Notes under the pieces: generated by a model
Told to the model about the DNA's origin: nothing
Database searches by the model: none
What the model saw: only the letters and a program-made list of their open reading frames with translations
Shown here: positions 35,701-46,013 of the stretch, piece by piece
How positions within the stretch are numbered: position 1 is the stretch's first letter
How the letters are laid out: every line of letters starts with the position of its first letter
Program-made: the position numbers and the translations under genes
NCBI GenBank assembly: GCA_027563935.2
Contig: CM050451.1
Coordinates: 101,335,565-101,399,564, forward strand
Length of the DNA stretch: 64,000 nucleotides
Direction of reading: 5' to 3'
Source of the DNA: Costus lasius
Lineage: Eukaryota; Streptophyta; Magnoliopsida; Zingiberales; Costaceae

Positions 35701-36630
35701 AAGGCATGGCTAAGGAAATGTTTCCAGATGAAAGATTTAGGAGAAGCAGCCTATGTATTAGGTGTGAAGATCTACAGGGATAGATCTAAGAGGCTTCTCG
35801 GGCTGTGCCAGAGTACTTACATCGATAAAGTCCTGGAGAGATTCCATTTAGAGAATTCTAAAAGGGGATATCTTCCAGTCAGACATGGTCTGAATCTTTC
35901 GAAGAGTCAGTGTCCACAAACACAGACTGAGAAAGATGAAATGGACAATACGCCTTATGCTTCGGCTATTGGATCCATTATGTATGCAATGTTGTGTACT
36001 CGCCCAGACGTCGCTTACGGGTTAAGCGTGACCAGTCGATTCCAAAGTAATCCAGGTATGGCGCACTGGATTGCAGTCAAGAACATTATAAAATATCTGC
36101 GGAGGACCAAAGATATGTTCTTGATATATGGTGGTCAGGAAGAACTCAGTATAGAAGGATATACTGACGTTTCGTTCTAGTCGGACCAGGATGATTTCCG
36201 ATCGCAATCAGGCTATGTTTTTAGCTTGAATGGTGGAGCGGTGGTGTGGAAAAGTTTCAAACAGTCAACTGTTGCTGATTCCACAACAGAAGCCGAGTAT
36301 GTTGCAGCCTCGGAAGCATCCAAGGAGGCAGTGTGGATTCGTAAGTTCGTGAGAGAACTTGGTGTTGTTCCTTCGAGTGTCGATCCTTTGGTTATCTTCT
36401 GTGATAACACTGGAGCCATCGCACAAGCAAAGGAACCACGGTCGCACCAGAAGTCCAAGCACATACAGAGACGGATTCACTTGATCCGGGAGATCATAGA
36501 TCGTGGCGAGATCAAAATATGCAAGGTTCATACAGACGACAATTTGGCTGACCCGCTTACCAAGCCTCTGGCGCAGCAGAAGCATGAGAAGCACTGTAAT
36601 AACATGGGTTTGAGATTTCTCAACCATTAG
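32746..36630 (+). pseudogene. gag-pol: Copia-A gag-pol polyprotein with two TAG stops (element 3)
   Basis: One frame from ATG 32746 to the stop at 36628-36630, about 1294 codons. The gag region covers codons 1-235 and the CCHC knuckle lies around 240-253. The protease aspartate is near 287 (LDTACG). The integrase HHCC region lies near 419-460, and its DDE residues near 482, 545 and 582. The RT motif YVDD is near 967, and RNase H runs from about 1137. TAG at 33478-33480 sits inside the zinc knuckle, and TAG at 36178-36180 sits in RNase H. Both are CAG in sister copies. The adjacent RNase H motif reads YTDVSF where sisters have YTDASF. Confidence 0.94.
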
Positions 36631-36650
36631 ATTAAGTACAAGTGGGAGAT

Positions 36651-38362
36651 TGTTGGGGTATGCCCTTAAGGCTAATGTTTGAGGCCTTGGGATTGTATCA
36701 GTATCATGTAATAAACTCTTGTGTTTATAAAGGCATGGTTATTATTCAGGTTGTTACCTTGTCTGCTGTAATAAGTGTACTATTGAATAATGTCTCAAAG
36801 CTGTTCAGCTAGGCTGACATGCTAAATGTCCTTAGTCGATATATCTTGGTGAACATGAGACAGCCTTGATATGGTTAAGACTAATATGTGTTCTAATCTT
36901 ATAGGATGCTTCGAGCATGGAATAAGATGTAGACTCATGGGTACATTGGATGTACTGGACAGACCCTACTAGGATATTCAATTGCTTGTCACAATGTGAA
37001 TAATCCTTGTATGCTACAAGTGGCACATGTCCTTTGACTTGAGATCACTTGTGTTCCTAAATGATGAATGTCATTGTTTTGAGGTAGTTCAATATCATTT
37101 GAAATATAATGGTTATAGACTATCTTGGATAATGATCATGAGTCAGGTTAGGACACTAGTGATAGATAAAAGATTGCCGTCTCCTTGTTTAAGGAGTGTG
37201 ATGTTCTAAGGCCCCCCCTATATGAGATGATTGAGAAAGTGTATGGCCATACCCAGATGACTATGTTCATCTGATTTAATCATGCTCATCGTATTGGAGT
37301 CACAAGCTTGACACGCTTGTCCAATAAGAACATCCAGTGGCAAAGGATACATGTATGCCTTGTGAAGTGGATTCACACTTGTGCTATGGTTTGGGTGTAG
37401 TCTTGGAAGACTCTTTCCTTTATATCGGGAGACAGTGATGTGTTGCTAGATACCCCTCACTGATCGTGATAATGTAAATTATTGTTACCGACATTTAAAG
37501 GAAACCCTTAGGGTCGCACAATTTGATGATATGGCTTACTTGAGTCAGATCGTGTGGACTGAATTGTTTGGGTTCAGTTTAAAGGGATTTAATCTCTGAT
37601 TGTAAGTGAGATCTGGTCTGATCATGTTTGATTGATTAGGGCTTGAGATCGGTAAGCTTCGATCGAGAGAGATGATGCTAGATCGGTGAGATCAAGAGCA
37701 TCATGAGATGAACGGTTAGATTGGAAACCTTAGGGTTTAGTTGATCTAGACCGATTGGCTTGGGCTGGCTTGGTTTGGCCTTTGGACCGAACACATTTAC
37801 TTTGAACCGGTTCAAGAGCTTGAACGTATGGTTCATTGTTTTGGCGTTTTGATCGATTTAGTGATCATGAACGCATGGCTTAATGGATTTTCCAATTTTG
37901 GAAAGTCATTTAGCGCATGTTCCCTTGAACGCCAAATGACTTGAACGCTCCATTCAACTCTCGTCTCCTTGCTCTTGCTTGACGAGACTTTGGCGTGGAG
38001 AAGGCGAGGTCTTGGTGTGGAGGTTCGGCAAGCCTAGACATCATCTCTCATTTCCTTACCATACGAGAGGGACCCTTGAAGGACCTTGCTAGCACAAGGA
38101 TCTCCAAGGAGCAAGCACATCATCTTGTGTGCATCAACTAGGGAGAAGATCCCTTTCGATCTTTCTCTTCCAAGTCGCCATCTTCCTCATGGCTTTGGTA
38201 TGGATCTAAACTTCATCAAGTTGATCATATTATCTTGCTAAGATCCATGAAAAACCCTTGCTTCCGCTTGCAATTTTTTATGCGCCACCCTTAAGGGTTT
38301 TTCGCCCCCCCTCTTGAAAGGGGTTTCATCTGCTTGCGCTCCCCCTTGAAGGGGACTCTTCA
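36651..38362 (+). repeat. Element 3, second LTR
   Basis: 1712 bp, beginning TGTTGGGG after the purine tract (36633-36650, ending GTGGGAGAT). It ends GGGGACTCTTCA and continues directly into a second primer site at 38365-38376, not into a target duplication. Confidence 0.94.
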
Positions 38363-38808
38363 ATTGGTATCAGAGCATGCGGTTCAAGCATGTAATATGA
38401 TTGCTTGGTATATTTTGTGATCCTTGGTTGTGCATTTACTTGTATGCTTAGATCTTGTTGACATGCGAAAGTAAGATGTTTACCTTATGCTGGCGCATGT
38501 TGTTTGTTTATCTTGTCGCATGTCTTGTGTTGGCGCTTAGTTCATGTTATTTTATCAAAAACCTAACATGCGCGCCTATGACTAGATCTAAGTGGCGCCT
38601 ACTATAAACCCTTAGATGGGTTGATGGGGTTGAAGTCACCTCTAGGTTAGATCCAATAGTCTGATCAGACCATCTGACAGCCGAGATGGATCGACCAGAT
38701 GGCACCTGTGCGCAAGCACGAGGTGGCTATAGGTCGATTGCATCTTAGGCGTGTAGCGAGGTCTGGTTGAGACAACCATTGAACACACATGAGTTAGGCC
38801 CGGGGTCA
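38363..38808 (+). repeat. Truncated second copy of the copia-A leader
   Basis: Collinear with 30973-31418: primer site, then the TGCGGTTCAAGCATG region and onward. It breaks off at GGGGTCAC and joins gypsy RT with a few shared C bases at the join. This is the remnant of a tandem LTR-internal-LTR-internal array. Confidence 0.92.
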
Positions 38809-39371
38809 CCCCCTCAACCTTCATGAGGTTAATGAACCAAGTCTTGAAGCCTTACATAGGAAGATTCTTAGTAGTTTACTTTGATGATATCCTAATCTAT
38901 AGCAAGACCCGAGAAGAACACATGGAACACCTTAGAAAGATCCTAGACCTACTTCAGGAAGAAAAGTTGTATTTAAACCTGAAAAAGTGTTCTTTCCTCA
39001 CCCCTAGGGTTATCTTTTTAGGCTTCATAGTTTCAGACCAAGGACTTCAAGCTGACCCTAGCAAAATCCAAGCCATCTTAGACTGGCCTGAACCCAAGAC
39101 TTTGACTGAGATTAGGAGCTTCCATGGTCTAGCTGCCTTTTATAGAAGATTCATTAGAAACTTTAGCACCATAGTAGCCCCTATAACTAACTGTATGAAA
39201 CAAGGTGAGTTTAGTTGGCCTAAGTCTGCTGGTAGAGCTTTTGTGGAGCTTAAGTCTAGAATGACCACTGCCCCAGTCCTAAGATTACCTGACTTCTCTA
39301 AAGTTTTCATAGTGGACTGTGATGCCTCAGGAGTAGGAATTGGAGGTACCCTAAGTCAGGAAGGTCACCCC
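38809..39371 (+). pseudogene. pol: Reina-like gypsy RT/RNase H fragment
   Basis: An open fragment of about 187 residues. It covers the RT palm and thumb with [10 protein letters not shown] near 38877, FLGFIVS near 39017 and [12 protein letters not shown] near 39118. It then enters RNase H ([10 protein letters not shown] near 39313) and is cut at 39371 by a copia LTR. The SFHGLA...[10 protein letters not shown] pattern is typical of Reina-type chromoviruses, as judged from memory of the family. Both ends are lost, and it has no start of its own: the first ATG at 38823 is an internal Met. Confidence 0.87.
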
Positions 39372-41098
39372 TGCAGGGTCCCCTTCTAGGGGGAGCGAGA
39401 AAACCCTAAGGTGAGTACCCCTTTCGTGAGGGGGGCGCATTCAAAACTTTGATAGCGGAAGCATAGACTTTTAGGGTTTCATAAGATCGCAAATGGTATA
39501 GCTATATGATCAACTTAATTGAACTTAAGATCAAGTTATGATCTTACCATTGCCATGGCTGGATGGCGGCTTGGAAGAAGAAAGATCGAAAGGGATCTTC
39601 TCCTTAGAAGACACACACCAAGTGATGAAGGCTTCCAACTTGCGCAACTTTTGTGCTAGCAAAATGCCAAGTTGTCCTTCTCGAGTGGTAGGGATGATAA
39701 GATGATGCTTGGGCCGAGAGTTCTTGTTTTCGTCCTCCCCTTTCTCCTCGTCGAGAGTGCAAGCCAAAAACTCTCACTCGTCGAATCAAAACCGAAAGGG
39801 AGAGAGAGCTCATCAAATGAAAGAAACGGTTACCATTTAATGTGTAACCCCCTTCATTAATGCCCCTTAATTCCTTGCGTTCACCCTAAGTGAACCAACC
39901 GAAAACTTCTCTTAAATTGAACCATGCGTTCACCCTTGTGAACCGGTTCAATTAGGTTTGGTTCAAAGACCAATTAACCCAAGCCACTTGGTCTAGATCA
40001 TATTAAACCCTAAGGTTTCAGATCTAACCGTTCATCTCTCGATGCTCCTGATCTCACCGATCTAGCATCTCCTCTCTCGATCGAAGCTTACCGATCTCAA
40101 GCCCTAATCAATCAAACATGATCAGGCTAGATCTCACTTACAATCAGAGTTTAAATCCCTTTAAACTGAACCCAAATAATTCAGTCCACACGATCTGACT
40201 TAAAGAAAGCCATATCACCAAATTGTGTGACCCTGAGGGTTTCCTTTAAATGTCGGTAACGATAACTTACGTTATCACGATCAGTGAGGGGTATCTAGCA
40301 ACACATCACTGTCTCCCGATAGAAAGGAAAGAGTCTTCCAAGACTACACCCAAACCATAGCACAAGTGTGAATCCACTTCACAAGGCATACATGTTTCCT
40401 TTGCCACTGGATGTTCTTATTGGACAAGTGTGTCAAACTTGTAGCTCCAATATGATGAGCATGATTAGATCAGATGAACATAGTCATCTGGGTATGGCCA
40501 TACACTATCTCAATCATCTCATACAGAGGGGGCCCCTTCAGAACACCACACTCCTTCAACAAGGAGACGGCAATCCTTTATCTATCACTAGTATCCTAAC
40601 CTGACTCATGATCATTATCCAAGATAGTCTATAACCATTATATTTCAAATGATATTGAACTACCTCAAAATAATGACATTCATCATTTAGAAACACAAGT
40701 GATCTCAAGTCAAAGGACATGTGCCACTTGTTGCTTACAAGGATCATTCACATTGTGACAAGCAATGGAATATCCCAGTAGGGTATGTCCAGTACATCCA
40801 ATGTACCCATGAGTCTACATCTTATTCCATGCTCGAAGCATCCTATAAGATTAGCACACATATTAGTCTCAATCATATCAAGGCTGTCTCATGTTCACCA
40901 AGATATCTCGACTAAGGACATATAGCCTGTCAGCCTAGCTGAACAGCTTTGAGACATTATTCAGAAGTACACTTATTACTGCAGACAAGGTAACAAACTG
41001 AATAACAACCATGCCATTATAAACTAAAGAGTTTATTACATGATACTTATTACAATCCCAAAGGCCTCAAACATTAGCCTTAAGGGCATACCCCAACA
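39372..41098 (-). repeat. Copia-A LTR without matching flanks
   Basis: A 1727-bp single LTR on the minus strand, with left end TGCAGGGTCCCC and right end CCCCAACA. The left flank is ACCCC in gypsy RNase H and the right flank is AAGAA in unrelated sequence. There is no target duplication, and the RNase H frame does not resume. It carries the GNRA hairpin at 40261-40276 (GTAA loop) and two U5 C/G hairpins at its left end. Confidence 0.93.
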
Positions 41099-42241
41099 AA
41101 GAATTGCCAATTGAAGAGTCATCAATGCGCCTAGGATCAATCTAGATCCACAAATCATGGGATCACCATCTAGATCCCCAATTTGTGGAGTCATTGTTGG
41201 AAGCCTTTAGCCGCCCATGCTCTTGAAGGAAGGCTTTCGAAATTCAAAGGAGGCGCCATCTCAAACAAGGAAGGAGCTCAAGAATAAATCAACCACAAGG
41301 AGCTCCATCAAAGAAAGATTTCGAAATTCAAATTTGCCAAAGGAAATGTTTTAATTGTGCATTAACTTCTTTCCCTACCTTTGTAATTGCGTCTAGGGTG
41401 AATTGTCACCCTTGCCCATGGCTTGTTGAGCCTATAAATTGTAATCCTCCCCTCTTTGTCTATTAGTTGCCTAGTGAAAAAAAATCCTTGTGTTAGCATT
41501 GGTGCTTGTGTCGCCTAAAGAAGTTTCTACCTCCCCTCTCCTCTAAAGGGCCGAGCCCTTTCCGTTCTCCCCCTTCTTCTCAAGTCCTCAACGCATCCCA
41601 ACTCTTGAAGGATCTCTTACACACCCTCGGCGAGCCCTAAAGGAGATCCCTCAACCTTGGTCTCGGCAAAACACTAGGAGGCTCTTTGAAGCATCATCAC
41701 TCTCGGCCAACAAAGAATGCTTGCATCTTGAAGACTTTCGGCTAAGTTCTTTCCCTCTCCCTTCTTTTGATCTTAAGAACTTGTTCTACACTAATCTGAA
41801 TTCTTATTCAAAGTGGCGCAAGGACTTGGAGATCTTCCCAAGCGCAAGGATTTCTTCTCCCTCCCTCTTCTCTCTTAGTTAAAGTGTTAAGGGAACTTGT
41901 GAGGCTTAACCTCCCCCTTAGATTTGTTTTGTAATATGAATCCGTGGTCTGTGAGGATCTCGATTGTCTGTGTTTGCTTGTAATGATGCAATACCTTCCA
42001 TCAGAGTAGGACCGTTGAAGATCGGGACGATACAATCCTTCTATGCTCAAGGGTCGCACTGTGAGTATTCCTACTAGTCTTTTCATTTTATAGTTTAAGT
42101 GCTCTTTCTTTTAGTAGTAACTTAGTGTCGCTCTTTTATCTATAAAATAAAAAAAAAACTTATTTTCCAACTCCGTTAGAGTAAATTCGGTTTTTATCTA
42201 AAAATACAAAAAAATATTTTCTTAAAGGCGTTGTTTGAATG
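41099..42241. other. Unclassified retroelement-like stretch, possible LTR
   Basis: No long reading frame and no similarity to the other elements here. A candidate LTR start, TGTTGGAAGCC, lies at 41195, with a TATA-like CCTATAAATTG near 41430 and several A runs near 42150-42220. It could be the 3' LTR of the Reina-like element, which lies in the same direction, but no purine tract or second copy is available to confirm this. At about 42242 it joins the broken integrase of a copia-B element. Confidence 0.4.
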
Positions 42242-43626
42242 CACCCTTATTTGTGAGTGATCCCACCTCCATCATTCTCTACTCCATTCTTGAACTCCTT
42301 GAATTTCTCAAAGGATTCAGATTTATGTCTCATCAAGTAGACATAACCATACCAACTGAAGTCATCAGTGAAGGTAATGAAGTAGTTGTGCCCTCCTCTG
42401 GCTTGTTTATTGAAGGGCCCACACACATCAGTATGTATGAGATCCAATAAACCTCCTGTTCTCTCACCAATCTTGGTGAAGGGTGCTTTTGTCATTTTAC
42501 CTAACAAGCAAGGTTCACAAGTATCAAATTCCTCCAAGGAACTTGAATCTAACAACCCATTTGCATGGAGTTGTTGGATGCGATTCTTGTTTACATGGGC
42601 TAATCGACAATGCCATAAGAAAGCACCAACTGAACCACTCAGTTTGGTCCTTTTATTACTTATGTTACATATAGAACTTTCCATATCTAAGATATACAGA
42701 CCATTGCATAAAGTACCCTTCCCATAGAACACATTTGCAAATGAAAAAGAACAAGAGTTCTTATTTATTTCAAATATAAATCCTTTACTTGCTAAGCAAG
42801 GAATGGATACAATGTTCTTTGTCAGCGAAGGTACATAAAAGCAATTATCTAGTTCCAGTTGAAGTCCGGAAGGCAAGGAGAGAGTCAAAACGCCTACAGT
42901 AATAGCGGCAACCTGTGCCCCATTTCCAACGCGTAGGTCAACCTCCCCAGGCCGCACCGATCTACTTTTCTTGAGCCCCTGTATATTTGTACAAATATGA
43001 GCTCCACATGCGGTATCCAATACCCATGACATAGAAGTAGAAAGATTGACTTCAGTAACATAAATACCTGAGTTAGAAGTTAAGGCCAAGCCTTTCTTCT
43101 CCTCACTCTGAAGCTGCCTGCAGTCCCTTCTCCAGTGACCCTGCTCGCCACAGTGGAAACACCTCTGATCCTTTGACCTCTTTGCCCTTTTCTTCAGTGT
43201 TTTGATGGGACCCTTGGCACTGCCCTTAGCACGTGCCTTGCCCTTCTTCTTTATCTTCTTGGTTGCAGGGACCAAAAGAACAGAATTGGGTTTGATCTTG
43301 CCCATCTCTCGCTCGGCTGTTTGGAGCATATTCATTAATTCCTCCCGTGTGCATTCAATCCGGTTCATATTGAAATTAATAATAAACGGACTGAAGCTAG
43401 GGGGCAGGGAATGTAGAATAAGATCCACAACCAGCTCATTGTCTATGGTGTGTCCCAGTCTCCTGAGATGATCCACATTCCCAATGAGTTTGAGAACGTG
43501 GGGTCTCACCGGTGTACCCTCAGACAACTTACACCGAAAAACTGCTTTGGCGGTATCAAATCTTTCTGTCCTAGCCTGAGCTTCGAACATCTGTTTCAGA
43601 TGAGTGATCATCTGAAAAGCGTTCTG
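42242..43626 (-). pseudogene. gag-pol: Copia-B gag(C-terminal)-protease-integrase fragment
   Basis: A minus-strand frame open for about 454 codons, truncated at both ends. It contains the gag C-terminus and a CCHC knuckle (CFHCGEQGHWRRDC near 43140). The protease motif is LDTACGAH near 43010 and the HHCC region is near 42600. The integrase core includes the first catalytic Asp (HTDVCGP). It ends soon after KFKEFKNGVEN at the break, so the second Asp, the Glu, RT and RNase H are missing. Upstream it continues across the solo LTR into the gag start at 54434-54709. It is about as similar to copia-A as a sister family would be. Confidence 0.9.
43622..43626 (+). other. Target-site duplication TTCTG, left copy
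   Basis: TTCTG is repeated at 54429-54433, just outside the right end of the solo LTR. This shows that the two copia-B gag pieces were once continuous. Confidence 0.94.
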
Positions 43627-44291
43627 TGTTGGGGTATGCCCTTAAGGCTAATGTTTGAGGCCTTGGGATTCTATCAGTATCATGTATATAAACTTTTATG
43701 TTTATAAAGGCAATGGTTGTTATTCAGTATGTTACATTGTCTGCTGCAATAAGTATACTTCTGAATAATGTCTCAATGCTGTTCAGCTAGGCTGACATGC
43801 AGTTAAGTCCTTAGTCGAGATATCTTGGTGAACATGAGACAGCCTTGATATGATTGAGACTAATATGTGTTTTAATCTTATAGGATGCTTCGAGCATGGA
43901 ATAAGATGTAGACTCATGGGTACATTGGATGTACTGGACAGACCCTACTTGGATATTCAATTGCTTGTCACAATGTGAATAATCCTTGTTTGCAACAAGT
44001 GGCACATGTCCTTTGACTTGAGATCACTTGTGTTTCTAAATGATGATTGTCATTGTTTTGAGGTAGTTCAATATCATTTGAAACATAATGATTATAGACT
44101 ATCTTGGATAATGATCATGAGTCAGGTTAGGACACTAGTGATAGATAAAGGATTGCCGTCTTCTTGTTCAAGGAGTGTGATGTTCTAAAGGGGCCCCCCT
44201 AAATGAGATGATTGAGGAAGTGTATGGCCATACCCAGGTGACTATGTTCATCTGATCTAATCATGCTCATCATATTGGAGCTACAGGCTTG
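43627..44291 (+). repeat. Copia-A solo LTR, left part (LTR positions 1-665)
   Basis: Begins TGTTGGGGTATGCCC and is interrupted at LTR position 665 by element 4. It resumes at 53422. Confidence 0.93.
44287..44291 (+). other. Target-site duplication GCTTG of element 4, left copy
   Basis: GCTTG is repeated at 53417-53421, directly outside both ends of element 4. Confidence 0.95.
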
Positions 44292-45993
44292 TGAAAGAAC
44301 CCCTTAAATAAGGGGGGTCCCCTTCATGGGGGAGCATAACCCTTAGAGCATATGGCGCATAAAAATTATTCTCTTGCGGAATTAGGGTTATAAGATCGAT
44401 ACGCATGCAAAAGATCAACTTGATAACAATAAGAAAACATTCATACCATCGCCATGGAAAGATGTTTCCTTGGAAGCAAAGATCAAAGTAGATCTTCTCC
44501 TTGTCGTCACACACAAGATGATGTTGCTATCTCTCTTGGTGCTCCTTGTGCTAGCAAGGTTCCAAGAGGTCCTTGTCGAGTGAAGGGAAAAGAGATGTCT
44601 TTCTCCTTGGCCGAATCCTCCTCAACCTTCAAGCGTCGCCGCACACCCAGTCGAGAGGAAAAACTTGCGAGAGGAATAAGTGAATTGGCGAAAATAGAGA
44701 ATACTCTATTTCGGATGAGCGCCCACTCGACATGGAGATCATGGTTACTAAAAATAGTAACCTCTCCTCATCCCAACGTTCACGCTATGTGAACTCGTCG
44801 CCCACTCCTCTCGCTATGAACCAAGCGCTCTTTTAGTGAGCTGGTTCAATTGGTTCGGTTTAAGAACCAACCAAGCCAAGCGACAAGGCCTAGATCAAAT
44901 AAACCCTTAGGCTTTAGATCTAACCGTCGATCTCTTTAATGCCCCTGATCTGACCGATCTGGCATCCATTCTCTCAATCGAAGCTTACCGATCTCAAGCC
45001 CTAATCAATCAAACATGATCAGACCAGATCTCACTTACAATCAGAGATTAAATCCCTTAAAACTGAACCCAAACAATTCAGTCCACACGATCTGACTTAA
45101 GTAAGCCATATCATCAAATTGTGCGACCCTAAGGGTTTCCTTTAAATGTCGGTAACGATAATTCACATTATCACGATCAGTGAGGGGTATCTAGCAACAC
45201 ATCACTGTCTCCCGATATAAAGGAAAGAGTCTTCCAAGACTACACCCAAACCATAGCACAAGTGTGAATCATTTCACAAAGCATACATATTTCCTTTGCC
45301 ACTGGATGTTCTTATTGGACAAGTCTGTCAAACTTGTAACTCCAATATGATGAGCATGATTAGATCAGATGAACACTGTCACCTGGGTATGGCCATACAC
45401 TCTCTCAATCATCTCATCCAGGGGGCCCCATTAGAACATCACACTCCTTAAACAAGGAGACGGCAATCCTATGTCTATCACTAGTGCCCTAACCTGACTC
45501 AAGCTCACCATCCAAGATAGTCTATAATCATTATGTTTCAAATGATATTGAACTAACTCAAAATAATGACAATCATCATTTAGAAAACACAAGTGATCTC
45601 AAGTCAGAGGAAATGTGCCACTTGTCTTATACAAGGAATATTCACGTTGTGACAAACAACTGAACATCCTAGTAGGGTCTGTCCAGTACATCCCATGTAC
45701 CCATGAGTCTACATCTTATTCCATGCTCGAAGCATCCTATAAGATCAGAACACATATTAGTCTTAACCATATCAAGGCTGTCTCATGTTCACCAAGATAC
45801 ATCGACTAAGGACATAACAGCATGTCAGCCCAGCTGAACAGCTTTGAGACATTATTCAGAAGAACATATATTGCAGCAGACAATGTAACTAACTGAATAA
45901 CAACCATGCCTTTATAAACATAATAGTTTATTACATGATACTTGTTACATTCCCACAGGCCTCAAACATTAGCCTTAAGGGCATACCCCAACA
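44292..45993 (-). repeat. Element 4, 3' LTR
   Basis: 1702 bp, starting TGAAAGAACCCC at the left and ending CCCCAACA. The U5 end has two hairpins, read on the minus strand as CCCCCATGAAGGGG and CCCCTTATTTAAGGGG. The purine tract follows at 45994-46011. The candidate TATA is at 45215-45221. Confidence 0.95.
45157..45172 (-). ncRNA. GNRA hairpin in copia-A LTR (GTGA loop)
   Basis: Minus-strand GATAATGTGAATTATC: a perfect 6-bp stem around GTGA. The second LTR carries it at 52580-52595. The loop-closing C-G of elements 1 and 2 is replaced by T-A, and the loop still fits GNRA. Confidence 0.6.
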
Positions 45994-46013
45994 ATCTCCC
46001 ACTTGCACTTAAT

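Larger units (their letters stand above)
29255..38362 (+). mobile_element. Copia-A element 3 (LTR-internal-LTR, followed by a partial second internal copy)
   Basis: A 9108-bp plus-strand copia-A unit inserted in the Reina-like gag after CTATT. Its second LTR is not followed by a target duplication but by a repeat of its own leader (38363-38808). This is the signature of a tandem array left by unequal LTR recombination and then cut by a deletion. The LTRs differ by about 8 substitutions and by a C run of 13 versus 7. The polyprotein has two TAG codons. Confidence 0.93.

Noticed and set aside
44454..44792. A 112-codon frame, repeated at 51877-52215
   Set aside because: It lies entirely in the two LTRs of element 4 and carries no recognisable domain.
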